Both the position numbers and the translations under genes were made by a program. Under the pieces are notes generated by a model. It saw nothing but the letters and a program-made list of their open reading frames with translations. It made no database searches and was not told the DNA's origin. This document shows, in pieces, positions 25,211 through 39,400 of a stretch of DNA of 64,000 nucleotides. The DNA lies in assembly GCF_036785885.1 (NCBI RefSeq), contig NC_092323.1:9432501-9496500 (forward strand), in the 5' to 3' direction. Origin of the DNA: Coffea arabica (lineage: Eukaryota > Streptophyta > Magnoliopsida > Gentianales > Rubiaceae). Position 1 is the stretch's first letter, and each line of letters starts with the position of its first letter.

Positions 25211-25632
25211 TAGGGGTGTTTCGCGAATCGGCTTGCGAGCGGCTCGAATACGAGCTCGACTCGAGCTCGTCAATATCGAGCTCGAGTTAATTAAGTCGAT
25301 CTCGAGCTCGAGTTCGAGCTCAAAAACATTAAGTTCGTTGGTTCGCGAGCTCAATTATATATTTATTTTTTATTTTAATAGTAAAATTACATATATATTC
25401 CTAATATTTTATTATTTGTTAAAAAAATTATTGTTTTATTCATTTTTAAAAATAAATAATTATTTTTTATTTTTTAAAAATAAAATAATAATAATAATTA
25501 TTTTATTTTTAAGCTCGAGCTTGATATTTTGAGCTCGTCGAGCTCGAGCTCGAATTCGAGCTTCACAAAATTAACTCGAGCTCGGCTCGATTAGCCAAAA
25601 CTCGATTCGAGCTCGGCTCGTTTGCACCCCTA
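25211..25632. mobile_element. hAT MITE with GAGCTC-rich palindromic arms
   Basis: A perfect 8-bp TSD, GTTTTAAG, lies at 25203-25210 and 25633-25640. The ends are TAGGGGTGT... and ...GCACCCCTA, a known plant hAT terminus. Both arms (about 130 bp) are dense in GAGCTCG/CGAGCTC words that pair with each other. The core between them is almost pure A/T. There is no coding capacity; an open frame through it is a by-product of the repeats. Confidence 0.85.
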
Positions 25633-25656
25633 GTTTTAAGAGATCAATGCTATTGC

Positions 25657-25825
25657 CCCTCGGATTGGCTCGAATGGTTTTAGGGTAATCTCTTTAAATC
25701 CTAAGGTTGCGTGTTCGAATCACTTCCCCTACCGTTTTGTGTATTCTTGATAGTGGGGTGGACAAGTGCAGAAAAATTAGTCCGATAAAATTGGGATACT
25801 CCTTGCGTCGATAAAAAAAAGAAGA
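25657..25825 (+). mobile_element. tRNA-type SINE inserted against the hAT MITE
   Basis: The A box (ATTGGCTCGAATGGT) and B box (GGTTGCGTGTTCGAATCAC) are well formed. The 3' end is TTGCGTCGATAAAA with an A/G tail. The 18-bp TSD, AGAGAT(C/T)AATGCTATTGC, lies at 25639-25656 and 25826-25843. Its first copy overlaps the last two bases of the hAT TSD, so the two elements sit back to back. It shares its 3' motif with the SINE at 17912. Confidence 0.87.
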
Positions 25826-25843
25826 AGAGATTAATGCTATTGC

Positions 25844-28800
25844 GCTTCAGACATTGGTACGCTACAATATCTCCACAGTTCTGCAAGGCATTCTATCCCA
25901 TCTCATACGCCAATACCTGCATTCGTACACACTTGATAGCCTGCTGCATAAAGGGTTTGTGTGGAAAGAAAAAAAAAATACTAAATTTAAGTTATTTACA
26001 GATTATTTGTGTCTGATGAATGCTAATAAAGTCGAGAATGTATGTAAAAAGGGGAAAGAAGAATACTTTTAAATTGTTATTTGTTTGTTGTAATTCAAAA
26101 AAAAAAAAAAAAACATGTGTCAAACTCAAACCGTGGCAATTAGAGTCATATAGTTCAACTGGAAGGTGCACGAGAGTGGAAGACCACATCAATGATCAAA
26201 CTTCAACAAATTCCTGAGACAATCGAACTGGACCAACGTCCCCACTGACAAATAGACACACGGGGCCTGCAGCCTTGATCCCAGACTGCAACTCACCATC
26301 GGACAGCAACTACATCAAGAAAATCAGTTCAAGAGATCGCACCAGCCCTTGTCGACTTCATCAAATTGCTTAATATCTCATCCGATTTTTTGTGCTATTT
26401 TGTCGACTATATCAAAGAAATTTTCTCTCAGACGATTTTCTATTAATTTGGAAATGTGAATTTTCCTTCCCCGGAGAAGAGATAATAGCTCCAAATTCAG
26501 CATACGTACCAACATACATCTGTAAGCAACTTATGATGAACCTTAATATCTCAGATGATTGTATGTGGATATTCGATGTTTGTGCTACAAAAAGGAAAAC
26601 AGAATTACGATTTTCTTTCCCTTTCCTGCACTTAAGTGCTTGGATTGACTCACATTTTGTGATTTTCGACTAGTAAAAATGTTCATCGGGAATTATAAAG
26701 AGGCAGGGAAGGAAATTGAAAGCATTTGCCTTTTCAGAACGTGACTGCTTAGAAATATGCATAATTGGATGCGGGACTGCCTGACCTTGATGTTAAGGGA
26801 CTTGCATCGCGCCATTGATAGCGCCAGAAGCCTTCTTATAAATATAGGAAACGTGTGGAAGTTATTGCCTTTCCAAAATCCTATAGAATAGCGTTGATGT
26901 CGATTAGGGAATTTATCCATTTACTTTAGAGATACTCGTGTTAATTAAACTGAAGGTTAAAATCGAGATGAATGGTTCCAACTAAATCTCAAGATTTGAT
27001 TTCATTTTAACTCGTTCATCGATTGAGTGTGAACCAAATTCTAATTGGATTTTAATTAGTTAACTAATTAATATAATTACATTATTTCTTTTTTTGTTGC
27101 ATTCCCTTTTATCATTAGTCGCTACATTTGCATTCCGCTAATCCTATAGAATAGGAGATTAGGAATTGGTTGTTTAATATAGGGAATTCACTGGTTATTA
27201 ATTAAGGTTGGGGGCAAGATTAGCGTAGGGAAAGTAAAAAGTTTAAAAACTAAATCATTAATAGGACATGGACAGATTCCTTTTTTGTGTGGTTACTTGT
27301 AGTTCCCAAAACCATCCTTGCATGTGCAAACACACGCAATCTTTTTTTGTAAAAAGCGTTCTTTTTCCCTTTTTTGTGCTTAAACGAGAGGGACGGTTCG
27401 GAACATCTTACTTACACTCCCTCTCGTCAATCAGTATTTCTGCTCATATAAATATACATAATCACTGCTATTATTACATTTTCTTTAATATTTAATTACT
27501 TTTTCTAAATTAATTATTCTTTCTCAAAAAAATTAACAAGCAAAACTTGTCTCTAACGAACGAAATGAATGCTGGCGGGGCACTTGTTTGTCGAAACTGA
27601 TAAATTAATTTATCATAAAAATTTGTTCTCCTGATAAGAAAAACGGGGTCCTAGTTTCTTGAAAGCTACATTGGAAGCTACGGAATGCAAGGCGAGATCA
27701 TGCGTTGTACCAAGCGAAAGGGCAAAAATGATTAGGACACGAAAGATCGTCCGGTGGAACTTCGTGCAATAGAGAGGACGAATCACTTGTCCCGTCAATA
27801 TTACAAAAAATGGAGAACGTACCGCTGCTGTATCTATCACGTTCATCATCGTCCCAAGACCAAGAGAAGAGAGAGCGCTGAAGCTGGACAGAGATTATTG
27901 TGGCGTGGTGTACTGGCAAGTGAAGTAGGTTGGACACCGGAAAATGAAAATACACAACCACCACACCCAACACCTTTAATATGCTGGCAGAGTTGAACCA
28001 ATTCTACAAATTTGATGACCCAATTTGGGATGCTTTTGATTTCCAATTTTTGCTTAATTATTCTTAGTTCTTGAATTGGTCATCAAGTTTCCTTCGTCTT
28101 TAGTACACCAAAACGTTCAATCTTCTATAAAATCAAGAATTAATAATTTGGTTGTCTTGAGCTAAGGAAAAAAAGGGTCTGAATTCGTATGGTTTTCCTC
28201 CAAAATTGGATTCTGTGCAATGGAAATGTTAATAATGATTGCTACATGATACTAATACATATTTGTAGATACAATATAAAATTTTAGTAGTTAGTTGAAA
28301 TGTCATTATGACGTCTTAGTCAATCACTATCTACTTTAGTCTTTAGTCCAAAAAAAAAAAGAAAAAAGAAGAAGAGGATTTTGTGCATTTCTTGATTAGC
28401 GTTGGAGAACCTATTAAACATTAGACCAAAGCTACTCAAAACTGTCTTTCATTTATCTTTCTAAAATAAATGAAAAGCAAAACCACTTAATCTAAAGGAT
28501 GATAAATTTAACAAAATAATTTAATGAAGTTTTAATTAAGTATCTATTACTACTACAACATCAAATTGCCCTTTTCATTTGCGCGGCCAAATAAAAAAAT
28601 CCAGCTTCAACTCCTTTCCTTCTTTTGTCTTTTTATGGTGGACCACGCCCCAAACTAGTGGTTAAGGATGCCAGCCAATCAGTTGATAAATTAATGCTAA
28701 TTTTTGGTAAAGCCAAATTTTAGGCTTGATGTTTGGATTGCAAATTTTTTTTTTTTTTTTTTTAAAATTTTTATATTTTCTGTAAACATATTTTTTAATT

Positions 28801-29333
28801 ATTATTTTTTATTTAAACACATATCAAATTCTAAAAATTCTAAAAAATAGCATAAGAGAACTAAGCTCACAAACAAATTATTACTACTTGTTTCTTTGTC
28901 TAGTACAAAAAGTCTTCTTCAGACAAAAAATTGGAGTAAGAAAGAAATAGAGTCGTGTAGACTAATATATAAGTATTCTCTAGTCCGTTAAGAGTATAGC
29001 CCTTATTGGCTTACTCCCACCCCCATGGAAATGGAGAAGAAAAGTAAAACCCTCCCCATCAATTCTCGAACCAAGCCGCGTTTGACCTTGTAAAACCCGC
29101 CCACCAAACCTCCTCGATTGCTTGGAATTCTTCTCCTTCTTGGATCCCAGCTCCCATTCAAAGATAATAGTGGCATCTCATCCAACTCCCTGATTCATTT
29201 CTTCTTCTGGGATTTGAAAGTTCATTTCCATTTAGGGTACTGGCCCGGGTTCTTCTTTCTTCTTTTCTTTCCTGTATTTTTTTGGCAGGGTTTTGCAGGT
29301 TTGACTTCTGATCTGGGCCTAAAGAAGCCGTAG
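25844..29333. other. Intergenic DNA and ARO promoter region
   Basis: No gene is supported. The DNA contains A runs near 26096 and 28350, a long T run near 28747-28768 after a GTTTGGATTGC motif seen at several MITE ends, and a GC-richer block near 27640-27980. From about 29000 the sequence becomes pyrimidine-rich and GC-richer, which probably marks the ARO promoter and 5' UTR. Confidence 0.45.
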
Positions 29334-31310
29334 ATGGCGGACATAGTGAAGCAGATCCTTGCAAAACCAATACAATTGGCCGACCAAGTGACCAAGGCGG
29401 CAGACGAGGCTACTTCTTTCAAGCAGGACTGTGCGGAGTTGAAAGGTAAAGCTGAGAAGCTGGCGACGCTGCTACGCCAAGCTGCACGCTCTAGCAGTGA
29501 ACTCTATGAGCGGCCAACAAGGCGGATCATCATTGATACGGAACAGGCGTTGGACAGAGCTCTTGCACATGTGTTGAAATGCCGTGGGAATGGTCTTGTG
29601 AAAAGGGTTTTCGCCATCATCCCCACCGCCGCATTTAGGAAGATGTCTTCTCAACTTGAGAATTCGATTGGTGATGTTTCTTGGCTTCTCCGGGTTTCCA
29701 CCCCGGCCGAGGACAGGGGTGACGAGTACTTGGGGCTTCCGCCTATTGCCGCGAATGAGCCTATTTTGTGCCTTATTTGGGAGCATATCGCGATTTTGAT
29801 TACTGGATCCTTGGATGATCGATCGGATGCTGCGGCTTCACTGGTTTCTTTGGCTCGAGATAATGACCGGTACGGGAAATTGATAATTGAGGAAGGTGGG
29901 GTTGGGCCCTTGTTGAAGCTAGTCAAAGAAGGGAAGCTCGAGGGTCAGGAGAATGCTGCTAGAGCACTTGGGCTTCTGGGACGCGACCCTGAAAGCGTCA
30001 AAGACATGATACATGCTGGTGTTTGCTCGGTGTTTGCGAAAATCCTCAAAGAAGGCCCGATGAAAGTTCAGGCGGTGGTGGCCTGGGCGGTGTCAGAGCT
30101 AGCAGCTCATCACCCAGATTGCCAGGATCTTTTCGCCCAAAATAATATCATAAGGTTGCTTGTGAGCCATCTTGCGTTTGAGACCGTGCAAGAACATAGC
30201 AAGTATGCAATTGTTAGCAAGGCTACTTCGATCCATCAAGTTGTTTTGGCGAGTAACAATAACTCGTATGCTGCTAATAATGTTGCCCATAAGCAGGTTG
30301 AGGATGATGAAAAGAGCAGGCTTCCGCACCCTCTGGGGGATAGACAGCCCTATCAGATGCATAGTGTGGTTACTACTACCATGGCTATGAAGGATCAGCT
30401 TAAACAACACCAGCAAAAGCCGAGCGACGGAGCAAACCAGACGAGTCTTGCCAAGAGCAATGGGAATGGGACTGTGAAGCAGAATCATGTGAATCATCAT
30501 CATCAGTCAAGTGTTCCTCTGTCCGGCGTGAATAATAAAGGGAGGGAGTTGGAGGACCCTGATACTAAGGCTTATATGAAGGCAATGGCTGCGAGGGCAC
30601 TCTGGCAACTTGCCAAGCGTAATTCTCCCATTTGCCGCAGCATCACTGAATCAAGAGCTCTATTGTGCTTTGCAATCCTCTTAGAGAAAGGCTCTGAAGA
30701 GGTCCAGTACAATTCTGCGATGGCATTGACGGAGATTACCGCCGTAGCCGAGCTGGACGCAGAACTGAGAAGAGCAGCATTCAAGCCTAATTCACCTGCC
30801 TGCAAAGCTGTCATTGATCAATTGCTGATAATTATCGAGAAGGCTGATTCAGACCTGCTCATTCCCTGCATCAAGTCTATTGGGAATTTGGCTAGGACTT
30901 TTCGGGCAACAGAAACAAGAATGATATCCCCATTAGTAATGCTGCTTGATGATAGAGAAGCTGATATCTCCAGGGAAGCTTGCATTGCCTTGAGAAAGTT
31001 TGCTTGCACGGATAACTACTTGCACCTGGATCACTCCAAGGCTATAATAAGCGCAGGAGGGGTAAAGCACCTAATTCAACTCGTCTACTTTGGCGAACAT
31101 GTTCAGATTTATGCATTGGAACTTCTGTCCTACATTGCATTACACGTCCCAGACCATGAAGAACTTGCCCAGGCTGAGGTGCTTACAGTGCTCGAGTGGG
31201 CATCCAAGCAGGCATTCCTGAACCAAGATGACTATATAGAGAGTGTGTTGCAAGAGGCCAAGGGTAGGTTGGAGCTCTATCAATCCAGAGGCTCAAGAGG
31301 ATTCCATTAG
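29334..31310 (+). CDS. ARO3: ARMADILLO REPEAT ONLY (ARO) protein, ARO3-like
   Basis: This is a single-exon gene of 658 codons, close to the family's usual 650-670. ARO proteins sit at the plasma membrane of tip-growing cells and help confine ROP GTPase signalling and polar growth. The N-terminus (ADIVKQILAKPIQLADQVTKAADEA) and residues 1-125 form the predicted helical bundle typical of ARO proteins. Armadillo-type helices occupy about residues 155-300 (with EEGGVGPLLKLVKEG and GQENAARALGLLGRD) and 405-650 (with ISAGGVKHLIQLVYFGEHVQ). They are separated by a polar Asn/His/Gln linker at about 310-400 that should be disordered. There is no U-box, which excludes the PUB ligases. The start is the first ATG of a conserved N-terminus. 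The ARO3 symbol rests on its position next to DnaJ 11; ARO1, 2 or 4 cannot be excluded from sequence alone. Confidence 0.94.
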   Translation: MADIVKQILAKPIQLADQVTKAADEATSFKQDCAELKGKAEKLATLLRQAARSSSELYERPTRRIIIDTEQALDRALAHVLKCRGNGLVKRVFAIIPTAAFRKMSSQLENSIGDVSWLLRVSTPAEDRGDEYLGLPPIAANEPILCLIWEHIAILITGSLDDRSDAAASLVSLARDNDRYGKLIIEEGGVGPLLKLVKEGKLEGQENAARALGLLGRDPESVKDMIHAGVCSVFAKILKEGPMKVQAVVAWAVSELAAHHPDCQDLFAQNNIIRLLVSHLAFETVQEHSKYAIVSKATSIHQVVLASNNNSYAANNVAHKQVEDDEKSRLPHPLGDRQPYQMHSVVTTTMAMKDQLKQHQQKPSDGANQTSLAKSNGNGTVKQNHVNHHHQSSVPLSGVNNKGRELEDPDTKAYMKAMAARALWQLAKRNSPICRSITESRALLCFAILLEKGSEEVQYNSAMALTEITAVAELDAELRRAAFKPNSPACKAVIDQLLIIIEKADSDLLIPCIKSIGNLARTFRATETRMISPLVMLLDDREADISREACIALRKFACTDNYLHLDHSKAIISAGGVKHLIQLVYFGEHVQIYALELLSYIALHVPDHEELAQAEVLTVLEWASKQAFLNQDDYIESVLQEAKGRLELYQSRGSRGFH

Positions 31311-32529
31311 GTTCCATGTCAATGTGCACAATTTGTATCTTCTTTAAATTAAGAATTCATGTAATGGAATTCTATTTCTTATTTTTATGGAGTGTACATA
31401 AGATTACCTCTTACCTCTTATTGTAATTCTTTAGGCAAGATCTTTATTTGCCTTGTCATTTCTTCTTCTTCTTCTTTTTTAATTTTGATTTTTGGTTTCC
31501 ATGTCTTGTTCTGTATCTCATTTTTGAGATGTAATATTACCTCCAAGACACAGTGTTAAGCATTACTTGGAGATATTCTTTAGTTTGGTTGAGGTTATGA
31601 TTTGCCAAGAAAAAGAGGTTTTTTTTTTTTGAGGAACCAAGAAAAAGATGTTCATTTCCCCAAATTCTCTTGTGACAAACTGGAAACGAGGACTTTATAA
31701 TGATAGAGAGACTCATGATGGCTCTACTGGAATTGATAAGGTAAATGTAAAGGCCCTGTTTCAAACCCCGTCGTAGTGGGCTGAGTCTTGACAGAAACAA
31801 ATGCAGCGGACGAGAAGCAGACTTGTGAACCTGAGATTCTTTTTGCGTACAAAATGAATAGTCGGAGCAGCTGTTCAATTGCAGGGTACTACCACGTAAC
31901 AGTTGAGCACGATCTTCGTTGATTTTCTTTTTGTCGTGTGGAATAATAACAATAATGTCTGAGAAACATAAAAAGAGGCAGAATATGATCGCTAATTTGT
32001 TGACTGAAAACTTTTAGGTGGACTTGTTCAATCTGACTTGTATAACGAGTTGTGGCTGCAACATGCTCAGTTATCACTTATCAAATGCACGTTGGCAAAA
32101 CATTTACCTAATTCTCTCAAACTCCAACCACAACTATATGGTATATTCTTCTGGTTTATAACACGGATCACGACTTCTGCACCAAATTTTAGTGCATTGA
32201 CCCTCATATTATGTTGGAATATAAGTTCTTCAGGGCCTGACATTTCAAAGCGTCTGTTATTCACTAGATTATTCAGGTTGCAGATAAAGAACAAGATGAA
32301 ATGAAGGGTATGGGGTTGGTTTCTCAGGTCGGAAAGCAGAGGGAAGAGGCAACTAGCAGGGGAGGACCAATAACAACTGTTTGTCACTTCACTCAACTAC
32401 TTCACATTATACCCCATTTTTGTAAAATGAACCTCCACGATGTAAAATGGCATTGATACACAAGCAATTCGATTCACCACGCATAGAGTATTTTTCCATC
32501 TCTGTCACCATCACGAAAGCTTTACTACT
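31311..32529. other. 3' flank of ARO, no gene seen
   Basis: The first 150 bases likely hold the ARO 3' UTR. CTT-rich and T-rich runs follow near 31450-31480 and 31618-31631. The CCAAGAAAAAGA word on both sides of the second T run hints at a very small insertion. Nothing else is recognised. Confidence 0.45.
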
Positions 32530-33080
32530 TGTCTGGCTACTTAAAACACCTAATCAAACAGAGGCACCATACTGATGGCTCCTCGGCTCGCAATCCAGGT
32601 CCAGCCGGAGCTGGAGGTCTGAGTAGGGACCACTTAGGCCACTGCATAGCTGGCTTTAGCAGAAATCTAGGGCACGCTACAAATGTTCTAGCTGAACTCT
32701 GGGGAATAAGGGATGGCTTATCCCTAGCTTCATCTCTTAATTTGCAAAATGTTGAACTAGAACTTGATGCTACTACTGCTTTACAACTAATAGAATCTGC
32801 AGATATGATATCTCCTCTCATGAATAGGTTTCCATTATTTCTGACTGCAGATTCTTGATCTCTGAACTGCCGAGAGTCACTCTTAGGCATCTTTACAGAG
32901 AAGCAAATCATTGTGCAGATCATTTAGCAAAGCTGGGTGCTCAGCAAGATAGGACTTTTGTTTAGTTAGATTAGTACTAGAAGACATCAGGGGAACTTGC
33001 TTCTCCCATTCTGGACCTATAACTTAGTTTGAATTTAACATATGCTCCTCTTACCAAGGGAAAAAAAGAAGAAGAAGAGG
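32530..33080 (+). pseudogene. LINE remnant with an RNase H domain
   Basis: The translation from about 32570 gives a plant LINE-type RNase H (RVT_3) domain. It starts HTDGSSARNPGPAGAGG, continues through AELWGIRDGL and VELELDATTAL, and ends REANHCADHLAKLG near 32935. The four acidic catalytic positions (D of TDGSS, E of AELW, D of LDA, D of CAD) are all present. The frame is interrupted once near 32850, between the third and fourth of them, so it is not a working gene. No reverse transcriptase lies upstream, so the copy is 5'-truncated. A purine-rich tail (GGGAAAAAAAGAAGAAG) near 33060 probably marks the 3' end. Confidence 0.75.
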
Positions 33081-34768
33081 GGTAACAGGAGCTCCCCTGT
33101 TACTTTGTGTTAAGAGAATGACAGCTCACTTGTCCCTTTCAGACAAGACCCATCATTCCTCAGAAAAGAATTGCAGGGAAAGAGGTTTCAGTGCTAACAG
33201 GCATGAATCTGAAGCAATCTCATGTGTCTGCATTAGCACAGGCACAGAGAAATGTAGACAGTTGAGTTCCATTAGTTTGTTCTTTGTTGTTAATCAGACA
33301 TGAAAGTATCATTCTCCAACATTATGATACAGAAACCTCGTTAGTTCTTTAGAAGAATATAATAGCAGTTAATCTCAAGCAGGCAGTACCTTAGGAGATC
33401 AAAACTTGAACATACTCGATGAGCAAGAGCAGTTGCACTTGTAATGCATGAGTAGTACTGGAGGTAAGATACCTAACAATTAGTTGTCCTCGGTAGTTCT
33501 ATCAATGAAACAGAAGGTGATGTTTCACAACCCTATCCCCAAAAAATATTCTATAATGCTGTAAAATAGATTAAACCAATTTAGTAATAATTAATCTGTC
33601 AAAAAAGGTATGCGAGGAACTACCAGAATGGTAGAATTGAGTTCCAGGACTTAAATATGCTAGTCTAGGGAGCTAGATATCAAGGAAATCGTACAAGATG
33701 CTGACTTTACCTTGGCAGTCAGAAGTAGGAACTCTGATGAATAAGGATCTTGAAGAAGAAACAGCATTCTAATTGTAACTTATCATGTGTTGGCATTCCG
33801 TGCATAAGCTGGCATTCCAAAGATTCTTTTGTAGCCAATTTCTTGGTTTGATTATGGGCTGTGAGTTGGATCATGCGATGAAATCAGGTAGGAGATTATC
33901 CAGGAAGCATTTTAATCAAATTGACAGTGCATGTAGAAATCCTTTCTTGCCTCCCTTCAATGTTGCCATCATCATTATCCTCTTCTTCCTTTTAATTCTT
34001 TATTCTGTTTTTCATTTTTCCCTTCAGGACATGCAGATATAAGTTAAAACATGAATTCGTAGGAGAAGATAAACTAAAAAAGAAAAAAAAAACCTGTTCT
34101 TAAGACCAACTAAAACTGAGGCTAAACTAAGTTTCACTATTTAGTTGGTAAATCAAATTATTGGCTAAACTAACAGGCTGAGTCAACTACATATGTAGCT
34201 ATAAGCTAAACTTTATTGCAGGAAATCATCACTTGACTGTATTAACAATTGAATTTCTGATTCACTAAACCAACTAAAAAGAAATTGCTTAAACTAGTTA
34301 AGCTTTAGGCTAAACAAACATTGACAGTAACTGGTTACAACTGCTGCTAGATAATTTTATAACCCTGACTCTCATCTGTACCGTATCAACCGTAATTTGA
34401 ATTTTATCTACAAGTTTATCTCAAGATAATTGATTGGTCACCTTATGACAACAAGAATAGCATAAACTGGACAAATCGTGCTGAAGACAATAGACACTGT
34501 TACTCTGAGACTATAAGTTAGGACAGGAGTGAACCAGTATGTATACTAATATATAACCAAAGAGAGTATTAGAAAATGGATGAAACATTTTAGGGCTGTT
34601 TAACCTGCATAAGAATTCTGTTTCCGGATGTATCATAAACAGAAAAGGAAATACATGCCAAACTCATCCATGAAGAAAGGAACAATTGCAGACTATGAAA
34701 TATTTATGCATTGGAGGTCTTAATTTTAAACAAAAATTTCCAATTTTATATAATTTACAAGACCACAT

Positions 34769-34828
34769 TTTTTTTTCAATGGTGCAAGTGAGAGAGATCG
34801 AACCTACACTCCCTCTCCCAAACCCCCC
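34769..34828 (-). mobile_element. Very short SINE fragment with a perfect 16-bp TSD
   Basis: ATTTACAAGACCACAT occurs perfectly at 34753-34768 and 34829-34844. The 60 bp between, read on the minus strand, contains a B-box-like GTAGGTTCGATCTC and ends in eight A residues. This looks like a strongly 5'-truncated tRNA-type SINE on the minus strand. Confidence 0.75.
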
Positions 34829-35976
34829 ATTTACAAGACCACATAAAAAACCGAAAGAGAAGAAACTATTCATCATCTGCCCTTTCAATCAAAAACCACG
34901 GTCATAAATTGCTATAGCAACAACTATATATACAGCATATATCATTAGTTTTATTAAACATCTGAATAAGATCAAAAGTCAATAATTTTTTGTTTTCTAC
35001 AAATAAATTTTTATAATTTATGAGCTGTTGCATTACTAGTTACGTAATTATTATACCCTCATTTGCAAATCAATGAATCTGACAAAAAGAAAAAACCATC
35101 TAGACTCTTGTAATTGTTCTATGCCTTCCTCCTCCGGAACAGCTCAAGAGAAACTCGTCCCAATCAAACAAGCCATTAACATCAACTTTTACCAGGGATT
35201 CGAAATACCAGCTTAGCCCCAAAGAGCAAATAAACGAAAAAGGCACTACTCACATGTGAGATAATTGATATTCCAGCCCAGCTGGAGGTGGCGGGTGCCT
35301 GTTGAGATTGAACGACGGAGTATGCTGCAAGTTAGTTCGGACCTAGGAACTTGGAGCTTGGGGTAGAAAAGACGGCAGTAAGAATTTGAGCTGTAATAAT
35401 AGCCCTCTGTAATACGGATCGAGTCCATAATCAACTGTTTGGGATCGATTCGTCAAGGTTTAATTCGAATTTGTATTGTTAATATGGCACTAGTTTTTTA
35501 TATTTTTATTTAGAAATTAATTAATAGTTTACTATAAAGCTAATAAAAATAAAATAATATTTTGAGCTTTCAAATTGAAATTGAGCCCATCAAATCGAAC
35601 TCTATCTTAAATTTTAAATTCATACAAAATTTAGACTCAAATTTGAACTCAAGTCCAAATGTTCAAATCAAGTTTGATGTCTTAAAAGTTCATTTAACTT
35701 CATTTGTTTACAGCCCAAATTAAATACGTATAATTTTTTTTAAAGGTGGAATTCAAGATAATTTATTTTAAAGCAAAAATTTCCCAAATTTTATATGAGC
35801 ACACGTGAATTTTAGATACCAGAGAGATAAAAATACAAAACAACAAGAGTAGTTTTTGGATAGGAGATTATTAACCCAATTCTTCATTTGGTAAAGTATC
35901 TACCAGCTAATTTTCCATGAGCTGCCACTTAGCACCGAGTCATTGTGTGAAAAATGTGAAAGTTCTCATTTGAATT

Positions 35977-36060
35977 GCTATTCTTTAGAATTTTATAGAA
36001 AAATATATTATAACGATTTGACGTATATAAGATAGAAAGATAATTCGAAAAGGTATTAAC
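35977..36060. mobile_element. MITE core shared with the element near 63.6 kb
   Basis: The segment from ATTGCTATTCTTTAGAATTT through TATAGAAAAATA, CGATTTGACGTATATAAGAT to AAAGATAAT aligns with 63597-63680. The ends here are eroded, so the borders are only the matching part. No TSD was found. Confidence 0.5.
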
Positions 36061-36950
36061 AATTTTTCGTTTAAAAACTACAATTCCTACTAGAAAAATA
36101 TTGAACAATGGCACTTTGCAGCTCCGCTATCGGGTCTCTGTCAAAATTATCAACTTTCTTTATAATTCCAGATAAATTTCCCTAATTACTCAAGGTGATT
36201 TTAGAATGTACTGATTGTACAGAGTGTGTTTGGATTGCTGAATTATCTTACATAATATTTCGCTTGCTAAATTATTCTAAATAATTACTCACGATCATTA
36301 TTTTAAATAATATTCTATTCAAATACATTGAGTCTCGGATATATTACTCAAAAGAATCGGGGCAATATGTCCAATCAATTAGAATTAAAAAAAATTCTGT
36401 CCTTATTGTTACGAGCATATGATTCATGGGGAGGTAAAGAAATATATCGAACTGAGTATCTATACGTTCTTCTCCTCTCAAGGAAAGGGACAAAATGACA
36501 TTATATATAACATATCTGGATAGAAAATTAAAAAATTCAATTTAGGATAGCATTTCCAAAGACCGATATTGCTTGATTTCTGTTACTTTAGCGCCCTCAT
36601 GTGACCATTCACAATTGAGATCTTTTTGCCCATGGAATCAAGAAAAACAAAATATTACAACCAACCTTTTGGCGACAGATTGAGACTGCAATATACAGAA
36701 TCAATGAGGTTAAGATTTTAGAGTCATACATTCACTATATTGCTTATCCTCAATGCCAGCCACTGCATTGCCTTTCAAACCACATCCACCCAATCCATAA
36801 TCTCAATACAATCTTGCATCCCACTTCTTCCTTTTGCACCCCCTTCTTCGTCAAAACATTAATCTTTACTTTGCTATCTTCTTTATACCACCACTTCACT
36901 TCTCGCTTATTTTCTTCTCCATCTTTTTTTTTTTTTGTACTCTAATCATC

Positions 36951-39400
<2,450 letters not shown>

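Larger units (their letters stand above)
33081..36950. other. Intergenic DNA upstream of FNR
   Basis: No gene is supported. The stretch contains a 60-bp SINE piece at 34769 and a MITE-like segment near 35977-36060. It also has very AT-rich DNA at 35460-35800 and a GTTTGGATTGC end motif near 36229. The last 150 bases are pyrimidine-rich and probably form the FNR 5' UTR. Confidence 0.45.

Noticed and set aside
29083-29099. TTGACCTTGTAAAACCC resembles the TAS3 tasiARF sequence (16 of 17 bases).
   Set aside because: No miR390 sites are seen on either side and it lies in the probable ARO promoter or leader. A single short match is most likely chance.
31607-31650. CCAAGAAAAAGA on both sides of a T run, like a TSD around a tiny insert.
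   Set aside because: The insert is about 20 bases of T run and the repeat is low in complexity, so chance or slippage is as likely.
35246-35434. GC-richer island with a 62-codon minus-strand frame.
   Set aside because: The frame shows no motif and no splice partner. It may be an eroded exon or repeat but cannot be supported.
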